A stretch of 33,530 bases of DNA. Source: Bacteroidota bacterium (GTDB lineage Bacteria > Bacteroidota > Ignavibacteria > Kapaibacteriales > UBA2268). This document shows, piece by piece, positions 24,401 through 32,721 of this stretch; the stretch's first letter is position 1, and the number at the start of each line of letters is the position of its first letter. The notes under the pieces are model-generated. The model saw nothing but the letters and a program-made list of their open reading frames with translations. It was not told where the DNA came from and did not search any database. The position numbers and the translations under genes were made by a program. The stretch lies in assembly GCA_021824625.1 (NCBI GenBank), contig JAKAKE010000144.1, positions 1 to 33,530 on the forward strand. The letters are read 5' to 3'.

Positions 24401-25513
24401 ATTCCCATATTTATATTTCATAAAGGCACCCATATGCTCCGGCGGGTCCAAATCATATTCCATAATATCCCAATAACCTACAGGCGTCTTACCGTCATAT
24501 CCGTAATGATATAGGTCGGGAGCGCCGAATGTATGGAACATTTCATGGCTCAAAACCCCGGCATCAACGACAGTTTGGAGCTGAAGGTTATAATTCCAAA
24601 CGACCTTGCTGTTTATCGTTACATTATATGAAAATAAACTCCATTTATGGGGCCAGAGCAGGTCAGACCAGCCACCCGGTGCACCATAAACGACAAAACA
24701 AACATTATCAACAAAACCATCTCCGTCGAAATCAATATTTAGTCCGGTAGGTATCTGCGATTTTACTGCGTTCACAGCATCTTTTAATAATGTATGTTCA
24801 CGTGCAGTTCTTTCATTACTGTTATTATAACCAATTGTATTGTTGACCGGGTGGTATGGTTTATAATAATTCCTGACGTGGCTGTCCTTATATGATAAAA
24901 CCGTTGCCCCGGGAATCGGATAATAAGTTGAGTTCACAGTTACAGAGTTATAGGAGGCTTCTAAATAATAAGCCTTCATCGAAGCTTTATCAGTAGCATT
25001 GAACATATCATTATATGTGCTGATTGGGTCGGTAAACTCAGATTCATCGTTAAATCTGATGAAAACGACTAAGTTATTAATATTACCGGTTACTTGTATG
25101 GTTTCGGATTTTTCCTTTTTGCCCGGTTTTTGTGCTGCCTGATTAAACAGCTTAGCCTTTTCATAGATTGTTTCCGGGGCTATTGTCAGCCATTTTTCAA
25201 TACCAAGTTTATCGGGGTCAATCGTTCCGACAATTTTATTGCTTGAAACAAGTTCATCGTTTACTTTATCAGCGTAAACATAATAGCCTGTTTTTTGGTC
25301 GGCAATAATTGTATAGCCATCCTTGTCATGCAGCCAGTTGTAATACTCATCACCGCTTGCAAAGCAATGGACAATCGTACCGTTAGGCTGTGTTATTGTT
25401 TGAGGAACATTACGAAGATATGCGGCATTCGAAATAATTGATGCGGCAATTGTTAAATGTATTATATATGATATAAATCTAAAATTCCTGATTAAACCTG
25501 AAGTACTAAACAT
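21434..25513 (-). CDS. M6-family metalloprotease with eight FnIII-like repeats and T9SS sorting domain
   Basis: I use ATG 25513 (1359 aa) because GGGAGG lies 10 bases upstream; the frame extends only to a TTG. A signal anchor/peptide (FISYIIHLTIAASIISNAA) precedes a propeptide-like region. The catalytic domain has FDGDGFVDN, a Ca-loop-like motif near 262-270, zinc motif HEMFHTFGAPD with the first HExxH at about 323-327, and a Met-turn-like YWDIMEYD near 347-354. It resembles immune inhibitor A-type M6 peptidases. Eight repeats of about 92 aa follow (about 520-1265), each with PxLxSPxN, YxLQxS and YYWRVxA...W.FTT features. The protein ends in a T9SS type-A-like domain (IFPNPVNETG through AIIIER). 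It is probably a secreted or surface protease; substrate unknown. Confidence 0.9.
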   Translation of the reverse strand: MFSTSGLIRNFRFISYIIHLTIAASIISNAAYLRNVPQTITQPNGTIVHCFASGDEYYNWLHDKDGYTIIADQKTGYYVYADKVNDELVSSNKIVGTIDPDKLGIEKWLTIAPETIYEKAKLFNQAAQKPGKKEKSETIQVTGNINNLVVFIRFNDESEFTDPISTYNDMFNATDKASMKAYYLEASYNSVTVNSTYYPIPGATVLSYKDSHVRNYYKPYHPVNNTIGYNNSNERTAREHTLLKDAVNAVKSQIPTGLNIDFDGDGFVDNVCFVVYGAPGGWSDLLWPHKWSLFSYNVTINSKVVWNYNLQLQTVVDAGVLSHEMFHTFGAPDLYHYGYDGKTPVGYWDIMEYDLDPPEHMGAFMKYKYGNWISSIPLITTSGTYQLNPLTSSTNNCFRINSPFSTTEYFVVEYRRKTGTFESSVPGSGLIVYRIKTDAGNGNQEGPPDEVYIYRVNGTPSANGNINQAHLSADVGRTAINDATNPSCFLYNGNNGGLILYDVSSAAATISFKIGFGVMPPTLKLPVNGADGINTTPLVVWYKSNDALTYDLQISTQSDVSSPLINLTGLTDTAYQISAPLSHGIRYYWRVKTHSAIDTSDWSAIWNFRISLDSPTLVSPVNNAHSQDTSLTLSWSSVYGADTYSLQVSDTPGFSNIIKNILNITGTTSDIDALSPSSKYYWRVNASNPGGTGQWSDVWNFSTKVGPPLLFSPLNHTKRVPDSSYVSWNKNPIANSYRVQISRFPDFSVNIYDQSNVTDTFFIFRGFEFGTVYFWRVSSINDYDISNWSPAWDFTTILAAPVLLSPADHSTGVPASGTFEWLSVNQAQNFNLQVSTDITFNTTSINQTEIPGVSQSYSGLVNNTKYYWQVSAHNSDGDGYWSLARDFTTQLAPPTLVSPINDETVSPDSGLLIWNTVSGAALYKLMLSENVDFSPTNVNDSTLTGTSYNYRGLKKNNLYYWKVSGKSTNNTGEWSSTGTFTTSFDAPTLLFPQNNESGIPLIVEFRWNILNGSSLYHIRLSTTQDFSTNLINDSTLTANSYNYSSLKNNTKYYWQIRAKKGTAWSNWSSIWNFSTSLSPPLLSAPPNGNNFVHVSDTLVWKPVNGAANYNLQISKSADFNPVVINDNSITDTTYKYYNLDNNTKFYWRVAGKNSDRTGEWSDVWVFTTRIATPSLISPAQNAIKIMANGLLTWQSIPGADSYNAQLSEFNDFSTKAIDVSSVPGTSIYYSNLKFETDYYWHVSASNTAGTTDWSNTWKFTTDKFNSVDETNLLGGFKIFIFPNPVNETGNFEVLIDKDSHIEFNLINLLGERVNNIFTGFLNKGSHRINWSPVDIPSGVYFIEITNGLAIQRQAIIIER

Positions 25514-25797
25514 TTCTATGCCGCCTCCCAATCAATGGCTGAATATTTAATGAATAATAAATTTGCTTTCCCAACACCTAATCTTTGTATAATTTTATTT
25601 TAAACGGATTGAAACTCTAATTATTGGTATATATGCAATCCTTAATAATTTTTTCGGATAAAAAAATAAGAAAAAATATTTTGTTTTCAAATAAGAAAAT
25701 TTTACATTAATCGTCTGGCAAAAAGATGTGATAAATTAAAACTCTGTGAATTGAAATTCATGGCTGATAAAATGATTTTAAAGTTAAATCAAATTAT
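25514..25797. other. Divergent promoter region of two giant secreted-protein genes
   Basis: 284 AT-rich bases between the divergent protease and 1410-aa genes. I find no exact TAnnTTTG box on either strand; near misses with shifted spacing (TAATCTTTG at 25579-25587) exist. No repeat of the families seen elsewhere occurs here. Confidence 0.5.
25524..25529 (-). promoter_or_regulatory. Ribosome binding site GGGAGG deciding the protease start
   Basis: Minus-strand GGGAGG at 25529-25524 lies 10 bases before ATG 25513. It sits inside the longer TTG-started frame, so the ATG is preferred. Confidence 0.65.
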
Positions 25798-28700
25798 ATG
25801 AGAAATTTGTACTCGATAATAAAAATATTACTTTTAACATTTTTACCTCTGGCTTCTTACTCACAGTCATGGAATAAAGTGAGTACAATTCCTCCGCCTT
25901 ACAACTCAAACTATTGGCTTGATGTTTTCTTTTTACCTTCTAACCCTGATTATGGCTGGATATGCGGGTATAGGGGACAGGTCATCAGGACAAGCGATAG
26001 AGGCAAAACCTGGGCAGGTGCAATAGTTCCATTTGCCGACCATCTTGAAAGCATACACTTTACTTCACCAACCGTAGGATATACATCAGGAGTCCAAGGT
26101 ATATTCAAATCAACAAATGGAGGAGCCTCATGGAGGGATATTACTCCACCCAATGCTTTTACTCTTTGGGGTTGTTATTTTCTTAATGACAACTATGGAA
26201 TTACTGCCGGTGAAGGTTGCCAGGGAACACAAAAATTCTTTCTTACAACAAACGGTGGGGCAAACTGGACTTTATTTATTGATTCGGTACCAAATTCGGG
26301 TATGACCGACATCATGCTCTATCCGTCAGGACTGGGGTATGGTGCAAGCAGCGGTAAAATCTGGATTACTAACGATTCCGGGGCAACATGGAGTGTTTAT
26401 CTGACATCGGGGGCTAATATCTGGCAGGAAGAAATAACTAACATAGGGCCTTCATTTCTTGTTCCTGTCGCAGGAACTTCTTGTTCAGGGCAAGGCAATA
26501 GCGGCGGTATGCACTTTACAACAAACGACGGAGCGTCTTGGAATAGTTTCTCAACACTTTACCCAATGTTCGGAACTTTTCTTATTTCTCAGAATACTGG
26601 CTGGGCTTGCGGATTTAACCGGGAAGTCTATTATACATCAAACGGCGGACAGACTTGGCTCATCCGTAACTGCGGCATAGACAACGGCAATCTGGATGAT
26701 TTATGGTTCATCACTCCAAACGAAGGCTGGGTTGTCGGTGAAGGTGTTTATTACCTCGGTCCTGACAGGCAGGACGTTACAAGGTTGAACATGGTCTTTG
26801 GGGATGTTTGCCTCCCTGGTTCAAAGTATGACACTTTATGGGTGAAAAACCATTCATTCAATAATGCAGTGATGGTTGCAACAAATCTTTACGGTGTTAA
26901 TTTTGAGGATTTTAATATTGTTTATCCCCCGGGCGGATTTCCGGTTACTGCCTGCGATTCTCAGATGGTTATTGTTCAATTTAAACCCCTAAATGCCGCT
27001 GATAACAAAAATGCTAAACTTGATATAAATGTAATCGGTGGAAATAATTTCACAATTGACCTTCTGGGGAATGGTAAAAATATGACAACCGTACCTGAAG
27101 ATTCCTTGCTCGAAATTAATCCCGCATATTGCGGCATGACAACAGTTGATTCATTGAAATGGACTGCCTCCAGCCCCGACAACAAAATTATATCTATTCA
27201 AAAAATTGAGGGCAGTTATGAAATAGTATCTGAATCGCCGCCCCCAATCAATGTTTATACTATTGGAGTATATACATATTTCTCTGCATCTCCTTCCGAT
27301 ACAGGCTTGTTTACATCAAGGTTTAAATTTACAATTTCACCATGCTCAAAAGATACAATTATCACTGTTACAGCTTATGGTGTATCACCGATAATAACGG
27401 CTGAAGACAGAATATTGTTTAACCTCAATTGCAAATTATCAGAACTGGACACTATACCTGTATATAATACAGGAAACAGCGAACTGATTATTTCCGATTA
27501 TTATTTCAATACCACAAACACTGCCTTTGCGTATATAGGCTGGACAAGCGGCAGAACTCTGCCTTTAACGGTTAATCCGCTTGAAGCAGACTCTTTGATT
27601 ATTAAGTATGAACCGCCAATAAGCGGCTCACATAGTGCCGTTTTATACCTGATTAATAATGATTCAACTTCTATTCGTGGAAGAAAAAATCCTTTTTATA
27701 TCTCATTCAACGGTATCGTTACATCGACCGATATTAAACCAAAAGATACGGTCTTGAATCTGAATGATATTTGCCTTGGAGATTCGACAATACTCAATGT
27801 ACCGATGAAAAACAAAGGTGATTTAACGGCAATAGTGCAAAATCCGATTTATGATAACACTGTTTATAGAATTTCAGTTCAGGGAAAATCATTCCCGTTC
27901 CAGATGAAAACAAATGATTCGGTTAATTGCCGGATAGCTTTTAAACCAGTCACTGCACGACAATATAGTGATACAATTTATATCTATACTCTGCCGTGCA
28001 ATGAAATTATGAGAATAGTTATTAATGCAAACTGCGTTGATTCATACATCACTGCTGAACCCGATTCAATCACAGGTGTAATTCAAACAGGATTGCCTTT
28101 GAGAAAAACTGTAACCGTTCATGCTTTTGGCAATATTCCAATGAGCATAACCGATATAAAATTTAATCCTCTGAGACCTGATTGGACAGTCACTGCATCA
28201 CCGGCTTTGCCATATAATATTAATGCAGGCGACAGTGTGGATTTTACAATTGATTTCACCTCAACACGCGATACAATTCTGAACAGCAGGCTGGTATTCA
28301 GACTTGACAGCTACTGCCCGATGGAAACGGGTTTACCTGTTAATATATCAAGCCACAGCGTCTGGCTCCTGACTTCTGCCGACTCTATAGGATTCGGGTA
28401 CAGTAAATGCACTGCAGGTATTATATACGATACGCTTACGATTACAAATTCCGGTTCACTGGAGGATACATTAATCAATCTTGAGATACAGCCGCCGGTA
28501 ATCCCTTTTAATATTGTGAACATGCCTGCGCTTCCCCACATCTTGCCTTCAGGTGCAGTTGAAGAGTATATAATAGCTTTTGATTCATCTGTCGAAGGAA
28601 TTTTCACCGGTAAACTTGTGATTGATACTAAGAATTTAAGAGGATTGCCAATTAATCTTCCTTTGTCGGGAGAATTCAGGAAAGTTCTGACTACTCCCGA

Positions 28701-30030
28701 TGCAGTCAATTTTGATTATTCAAATGTCGAGCCATGCAATGACACAATTATAAAAACATTTTATATTAAAAATACCGGCACAATTGCGGATTCTCTTACT
28801 ATCAGCAGAACCGAAAATCAGCTGGGATTTGAAATTATCCCATCTGCAAATCTTGCAATTCCATCCGGTGACAGTTCGCTGATTTCTGTTTTGCTAATTC
28901 CTTCAATGTTTAGTGTCGAAGGAACATTCAGTGAAAAATTTATTCTAAACAGCACAGTTTGTCCGAACACACATACAGTTGATGCATCGGTAAATATCAT
29001 CAAGCCAAGACTAACAATTGACCCGATGAAACTTGACTTTGGAAATGTCTGGATTGATGATTCACTCTTAAAATATATTGACATAAGAAATGAAAGTAAT
29101 ATCAATAAGAGTGTAACTAATCTTGCGATTATTCCTTCCTCCTTGCAATTTAAATTTAATGCTAAGTTTCCGCTTAATCTTGCACCAAATGACTTTGTCA
29201 GAATACCGTTAATCTTTACTTCCAGGACTGAAGGAAAAGAACAATGCCGCTTTGAATTAATCGAAGAATCAATTTGCATTGATACAAGCTATGTCGAACT
29301 GACGGGAAACGTTCCGCCTGAAGTATATAATACATCGGTGAAAATCGGCAACTACAGGGCTGAACCGGGCGACACTATCACTATTGAAGTGGAGTTGCTC
29401 GATGAAATTCCGAGAGTAAAACCTGACCGGCTCGATTTTGCATTATCTTTTGATAAAATGTTGTTCTATCCATTGAGGGTGCTGGCAAAATTCAGAAACT
29501 CAAGACAACCTGTTAATTACAAATATTATCCCGATACATTAAAGATGTCAATAGATAAACAATATTCGGAACTTCTCTTTCAGGAATCCGGAAATATTAT
29601 TTTTATCGAGGGTATGGTGCTGAAATACTATCCCGATTCAACGGGACTTTTCATAACAAAATTCAATCCTGTAACTAATAAAGTTGTAAATGTCAGCAAA
29701 ATTGACGGCTCGCTCAAAGCATTGAATATTTGCCCTGCAACAGGAGGCCTCTTAATCGAGCTTGTAAACAACCTTAAGTTAAGCCTCGATGAAACTGTTA
29801 TCAGTACAGGCCATTTGAAAATTGAGGTTTTAATTCCCGAAGAACAGGCAATTACTATTGAAATCTGGGATATGATGGGTAACAGGGTACACAATGAAAA
29901 AATCATAATTAAAAATGACAGCAGGTCATTCGATATAGACGTTTCAAATTTATCAAATGGAGCATATATCCTAACCATTAAATCAGACAAGTATTATTCT
30001 GCAAGAAATAAATTCATTATAATCCGCTAA
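25798..30030 (+). CDS. Giant secreted protein: Ycf48/BNR propeller, Ig-like repeats, cohesin-like domain, T9SS domain
   Basis: A 1410-aa exported protein. The signal peptide (MRNLYSIIKILLLTFLPLASYS) is followed by an Ycf48/BNR-like propeller (about 24-330) with repeated motifs such as GWICGYRGQVIRTSDRGKTW, GIFKSTNGGASW, FFLTTNGGANW and REVYYTSNGGQTW. Residues about 340-1165 hold many Ig-like units of choice-of-anchor D/ASH type, with recurring motifs such as DSTILNVPMKNKG, DTLTITNSGSLED and FDYSNVEPCNDTIIKTFYIK. A cohesin-like strand set follows at about 1171-1310 (VKIGNYRAEPGDTITIEVEL), and a T9SS type-A-like domain ends the protein (SNLSNGAYILTIKS through KFIIIR). It is probably a surface or secreted scaffold. 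No enzyme motif is seen. Confidence 0.85.
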   Translation: MRNLYSIIKILLLTFLPLASYSQSWNKVSTIPPPYNSNYWLDVFFLPSNPDYGWICGYRGQVIRTSDRGKTWAGAIVPFADHLESIHFTSPTVGYTSGVQGIFKSTNGGASWRDITPPNAFTLWGCYFLNDNYGITAGEGCQGTQKFFLTTNGGANWTLFIDSVPNSGMTDIMLYPSGLGYGASSGKIWITNDSGATWSVYLTSGANIWQEEITNIGPSFLVPVAGTSCSGQGNSGGMHFTTNDGASWNSFSTLYPMFGTFLISQNTGWACGFNREVYYTSNGGQTWLIRNCGIDNGNLDDLWFITPNEGWVVGEGVYYLGPDRQDVTRLNMVFGDVCLPGSKYDTLWVKNHSFNNAVMVATNLYGVNFEDFNIVYPPGGFPVTACDSQMVIVQFKPLNAADNKNAKLDINVIGGNNFTIDLLGNGKNMTTVPEDSLLEINPAYCGMTTVDSLKWTASSPDNKIISIQKIEGSYEIVSESPPPINVYTIGVYTYFSASPSDTGLFTSRFKFTISPCSKDTIITVTAYGVSPIITAEDRILFNLNCKLSELDTIPVYNTGNSELIISDYYFNTTNTAFAYIGWTSGRTLPLTVNPLEADSLIIKYEPPISGSHSAVLYLINNDSTSIRGRKNPFYISFNGIVTSTDIKPKDTVLNLNDICLGDSTILNVPMKNKGDLTAIVQNPIYDNTVYRISVQGKSFPFQMKTNDSVNCRIAFKPVTARQYSDTIYIYTLPCNEIMRIVINANCVDSYITAEPDSITGVIQTGLPLRKTVTVHAFGNIPMSITDIKFNPLRPDWTVTASPALPYNINAGDSVDFTIDFTSTRDTILNSRLVFRLDSYCPMETGLPVNISSHSVWLLTSADSIGFGYSKCTAGIIYDTLTITNSGSLEDTLINLEIQPPVIPFNIVNMPALPHILPSGAVEEYIIAFDSSVEGIFTGKLVIDTKNLRGLPINLPLSGEFRKVLTTPDAVNFDYSNVEPCNDTIIKTFYIKNTGTIADSLTISRTENQLGFEIIPSANLAIPSGDSSLISVLLIPSMFSVEGTFSEKFILNSTVCPNTHTVDASVNIIKPRLTIDPMKLDFGNVWIDDSLLKYIDIRNESNINKSVTNLAIIPSSLQFKFNAKFPLNLAPNDFVRIPLIFTSRTEGKEQCRFELIEESICIDTSYVELTGNVPPEVYNTSVKIGNYRAEPGDTITIEVELLDEIPRVKPDRLDFALSFDKMLFYPLRVLAKFRNSRQPVNYKYYPDTLKMSIDKQYSELLFQESGNIIFIEGMVLKYYPDSTGLFITKFNPVTNKVVNVSKIDGSLKALNICPATGGLLIELVNNLKLSLDETVISTGHLKIEVLIPEEQAITIEIWDMMGNRVHNEKIIIKNDSRSFDIDVSNLSNGAYILTIKSDKYYSARNKFIIIR

Positions 30031-30172
30031 AACCGCAGGACACAGCAAACAACATCAACAATCAGGACAAAGAAATCCGGGCCTTCGAGGAATAAAATTT
30101 TATTATAATAAGCTCTATCTTAAGAATTTATTCAAAGATGACATAAATTCAAATAAATAATCCGGGTTAAAT

Positions 30173-30469
30173 TTATTTAAGAAGCTCCATGTTAAATTCG
30201 ATGCTAAGTTGAGTCAAACCGTTTTTCTCTTTATCAATGAAATCCCTGACCACAGGTTTAATATAAACATTGTCAACAGCCCGTTCGGCAAGACTTTTTG
30301 CAACAAGGCTTGACATAGTTTCGAGTGTTGCCGCTTTATTGAGAACAATCATTTCCTTGCCGTTAATGACACAATAACCGCCGCGGAAATTTCCTTTTTC
30401 TTTTTTTACGGTAATGCCCGATTCCTGTGCAATGTTTAATAATTCGTCGAATATTTCTTTAAGCTTCAT
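30173..30469 (-). CDS. Conserved hypothetical protein, 98 aa
   Basis: I do not recognise this protein. It is a soluble alpha/beta-looking protein: an N-terminal amphipathic helix (MKLKEIFDELLNIAQESG), then strands in FRGGYCVINGKEMIVLNKAA, a helix (MSSLVAKSLAERAVDNVYI) and a C-terminal TQLSIEFNMELLK. Its ATG overlaps the end of the upstream membrane-protein gene by 11 bases, with GAGG about 7 bases before the start, so translation is probably coupled. The compact, well-ordered composition and the overlap support a real gene. Confidence 0.7.
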   Translation of the reverse strand: MKLKEIFDELLNIAQESGITVKKEKGNFRGGYCVINGKEMIVLNKAATLETMSSLVAKSLAERAVDNVYIKPVVRDFIDKEKNGLTQLSIEFNMELLK

Positions 30470-31052
30470 TTTCTACCTCACCATCATTAACATCATCATC
30501 CCATTCGTTGGGTTCGTATTCCTTCCTCGACTTGTCGAGTGGACGCCAGACAACAAAAATAATTGCCGTAACAAATGCGAGAAAAGACATAGTAGAAGGA
30601 ATTGCCATTTTAGTAAATCTGAACATAAAATAGTTATTAATAACCTTGTCTGTAAATTTTATTAATTCATTCCCAAAATACATTCCCAAATTCAGTTCCA
30701 TATCGAGATAAATCAAAACAAGTTCAATTGGAGCAGTAATAAAAACAAGGACAAATGCCATGAAAAGCCAGCCTCTTTTCTTCAAATATCTTCTCCAGTA
30801 GGCACACAAAATAATGGATGAAATAAGTGCCACTCCATAAGCAATATCGGTATATACAGCACTTATTGCAAATAGCCTGACAGTTTCCATTTTTTGCATA
30901 TCGGAATAATAGCTTTTCATTGTTAGAGCAGTCCCCGGCTCAAACAAGTCATAAGCAACAGTAGTTCTTATCACCGACCCTCCGAACCAGATAAAAAATC
31001 CGAGTATCGCCAAAGTCAGTATTATCCTTGAAGTTTTTGTCTTATGCCGCAT
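30459..31052 (-). CDS. Four-helix membrane protein of unknown function, 197 aa
   Basis: Four hydrophobic segments are visible: IILTLAILGFFIWFGGSVI near residues 10-28, DIAYGVALISSIILCAYW near 69-86, GWLFMAFVLVFITAPIELVLI near 93-113, and STMSFLAFVTAIIFVVW near 153-169. A charged tail rich in Asp and Glu (EYEPNEWDDDVNDGEVENEA) ends the protein. I know no function for it. It is divergent from murF, with 148 bases between starts, and is the first gene of a two-gene unit with the 98-aa protein, which suggests a functional partnership. Confidence 0.75.
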   Translation of the reverse strand: MRHKTKTSRIILTLAILGFFIWFGGSVIRTTVAYDLFEPGTALTMKSYYSDMQKMETVRLFAISAVYTDIAYGVALISSIILCAYWRRYLKKRGWLFMAFVLVFITAPIELVLIYLDMELNLGMYFGNELIKFTDKVINNYFMFRFTKMAIPSTMSFLAFVTAIIFVVWRPLDKSRKEYEPNEWDDDVNDGEVENEA

Positions 31053-31157
31053 TAAGTCTTATTCTCTTGATAATATCAAAGCAAATTTACAAAAACATTT
31101 ATTCAACTTTTCCACAATTTAATTTGAATTTAAAATTATATTTCCCATCAAAATATA

Positions 31158-31165
31158 TATTTTTG
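31158..31165 (+). promoter_or_regulatory. Putative -7 box TATTTTTG for murF
   Basis: TATTTTTG ends 35 bases before the murF ATG and matches TAnnTTTG. A TTTG is present upstream (31123-31126), but at 31 rather than about 20 bases, so the -33 element is doubtful. Confidence 0.5.
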
Positions 31166-31200
31166 AAATTTGTAATATTCACTGAATTAAAGATTATAAA

Positions 31201-32604
31201 ATGCTACCTAACAACGCAGGATTTGATAAATCCGACTTACTGACAATTTTCAGCAACGATTCATTCATTAATTTACCCGGGAATTTCATTTGTTCGGGTA
31301 TTTCAACCGATACGAGAACTATTAAAAAAGGAGAAATATTTATTGCACTTTCGGGTGAAACAAGCGATGGACATTCAAGAATTGCTGATGCATTTAACAA
31401 AGGTGCAATTGCTTCAATCATTAATAGAGATTGGCACATTCAATACAAAGAAAATTCATCTCAAACATTTATAGTTGTACCCAACACATTAACCGCATTG
31501 GGTAGTTTGGCTAATTACCATAGAAAGCGGTTCAATATCCCAGTAATTGCTATCGGTGGAGCTAACGGCAAGACTACAACAAAAAATATTACAGCACATT
31601 TGCTTTCTCAGAAGTATTGTTTGCTTAACACTTATGAGAACTTTAATAATCAGATTGGTGTACCGCTCATGCTTTTGCAGATGACTAACCGGCATGAAGC
31701 TGCATTGCTGGAAATGGGAACAAACGAACCCGGAGAGATTTCAATCCTTTCTTCAATTATGGAACCTACTCACGGTTTAATCACAAATATTGGAAGAGAA
31801 CATCTTGAAAAGCTTATTGACCTCGATGGTGTTGAACAGGAAGAAACAACACTTTTCGGTTTTCTCGCAAAAAGGAATTCAACTGCATTTATAAACTTTG
31901 ATGACACAAGACTTAAAAAATATTACAGGTTATTTGAAAATGTAATATCATTCGGGATTGATGAAGAAGCTGATGTCAAAACAAATATTGAAATGGATTC
32001 CGAATTACACCCAAATATGAATTTTTCTATTGGAGAAAGAAAATTTACTGCAAATCTTCAAACAATTGCTTATACAACAGGATTAAATGCTTTAGCAGCA
32101 ACATCTATTGCAATTGCTTTCGGATTAAGCGATGATGAAATTGTAAACGGGCTTGAAAGTTATTTACAAGCACCTGGTCACGGATACGGCAGGATGATTC
32201 TCGAAGAAATTGGAAAAATAAAGATTATAAATGATTGCTATAATGCAAATCCGGATTCGATGGCAGCAGCATTGAAAACATTAGACAAATTCAAGGCAAA
32301 AGGAAAAAAATATGCAATACTTGGCGATATGAGGGAACTTGGTGAAGCATCTCACGAGGAACATTGTAAATTATTAGATATGGCATCCGATATAGCTGAT
32401 TTAATAATGGTAACAGGTGATGAAATGAAAAAAGCGGTGGATAAAGGTTCAACTAAAGCAATAGAATATTTTTCATCAAAAGAAGAATTAGTGTCAGAAT
32501 TGAAAAACCGAATTAGAGAAGGGGATGTGCTTCTAATCAAAGGTTCCCGCGGCATGGCAATGGAAAAAATTATTGAAGAATTGAAGAATAATTTGGGAAC
32601 ATGA
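31201..32604 (+). CDS. murF: UDP-N-acetylmuramoyl-tripeptide--D-alanyl-D-alanine ligase
   Basis: MurF adds D-Ala-D-Ala to UDP-MurNAc-tripeptide in the cytoplasm, completing the peptidoglycan precursor. The 467-aa protein has the N-terminal uracil-binding domain (SGISTDTRTIKKGEIFIALSG near residues 30-50), the ATP-binding P-loop IGGANGKTTTKN near 117-128, NFNNQIGVPL near 143, MGTNEPGEI near 172, and the C-terminal domain with INDCYNANPDSMAAAL near 342-357 and ILGDMRELG near 375. ATG 31201 fits the family. It is followed 117 bases later by mraY on the same strand, the usual dcw-cluster order. murE is not directly upstream; instead two divergent unknown genes precede it. Confidence 0.95.
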   Translation: MLPNNAGFDKSDLLTIFSNDSFINLPGNFICSGISTDTRTIKKGEIFIALSGETSDGHSRIADAFNKGAIASIINRDWHIQYKENSSQTFIVVPNTLTALGSLANYHRKRFNIPVIAIGGANGKTTTKNITAHLLSQKYCLLNTYENFNNQIGVPLMLLQMTNRHEAALLEMGTNEPGEISILSSIMEPTHGLITNIGREHLEKLIDLDGVEQEETTLFGFLAKRNSTAFINFDDTRLKKYYRLFENVISFGIDEEADVKTNIEMDSELHPNMNFSIGERKFTANLQTIAYTTGLNALAATSIAIAFGLSDDEIVNGLESYLQAPGHGYGRMILEEIGKIKIINDCYNANPDSMAAALKTLDKFKAKGKKYAILGDMRELGEASHEEHCKLLDMASDIADLIMVTGDEMKKAVDKGSTKAIEYFSSKEELVSELKNRIREGDVLLIKGSRGMAMEKIIEELKNNLGT

Positions 32605-32721
32605 ATAAATCTTTAATAATAGACTGTAGTTTTGGAAATTCAATGGTGGTACACAAATTGCAGAATAAAAATCGTTAATTAGTAATAAGAATTGTAATAA
32701 CTTCAAAAAATAGGATTGTAA

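Noticed and set aside
28818-29279. 153-codon minus-strand frame within the 1410-aa gene
   Set aside because: Antisense shadow with no ribosome binding site or family match.
32601-32678. 25-codon frame overlapping the murF stop (ATGA) before mraY
   Set aside because: The overlap is suggestive of coupling, but the peptide is too short and unremarkable to support without conservation data.
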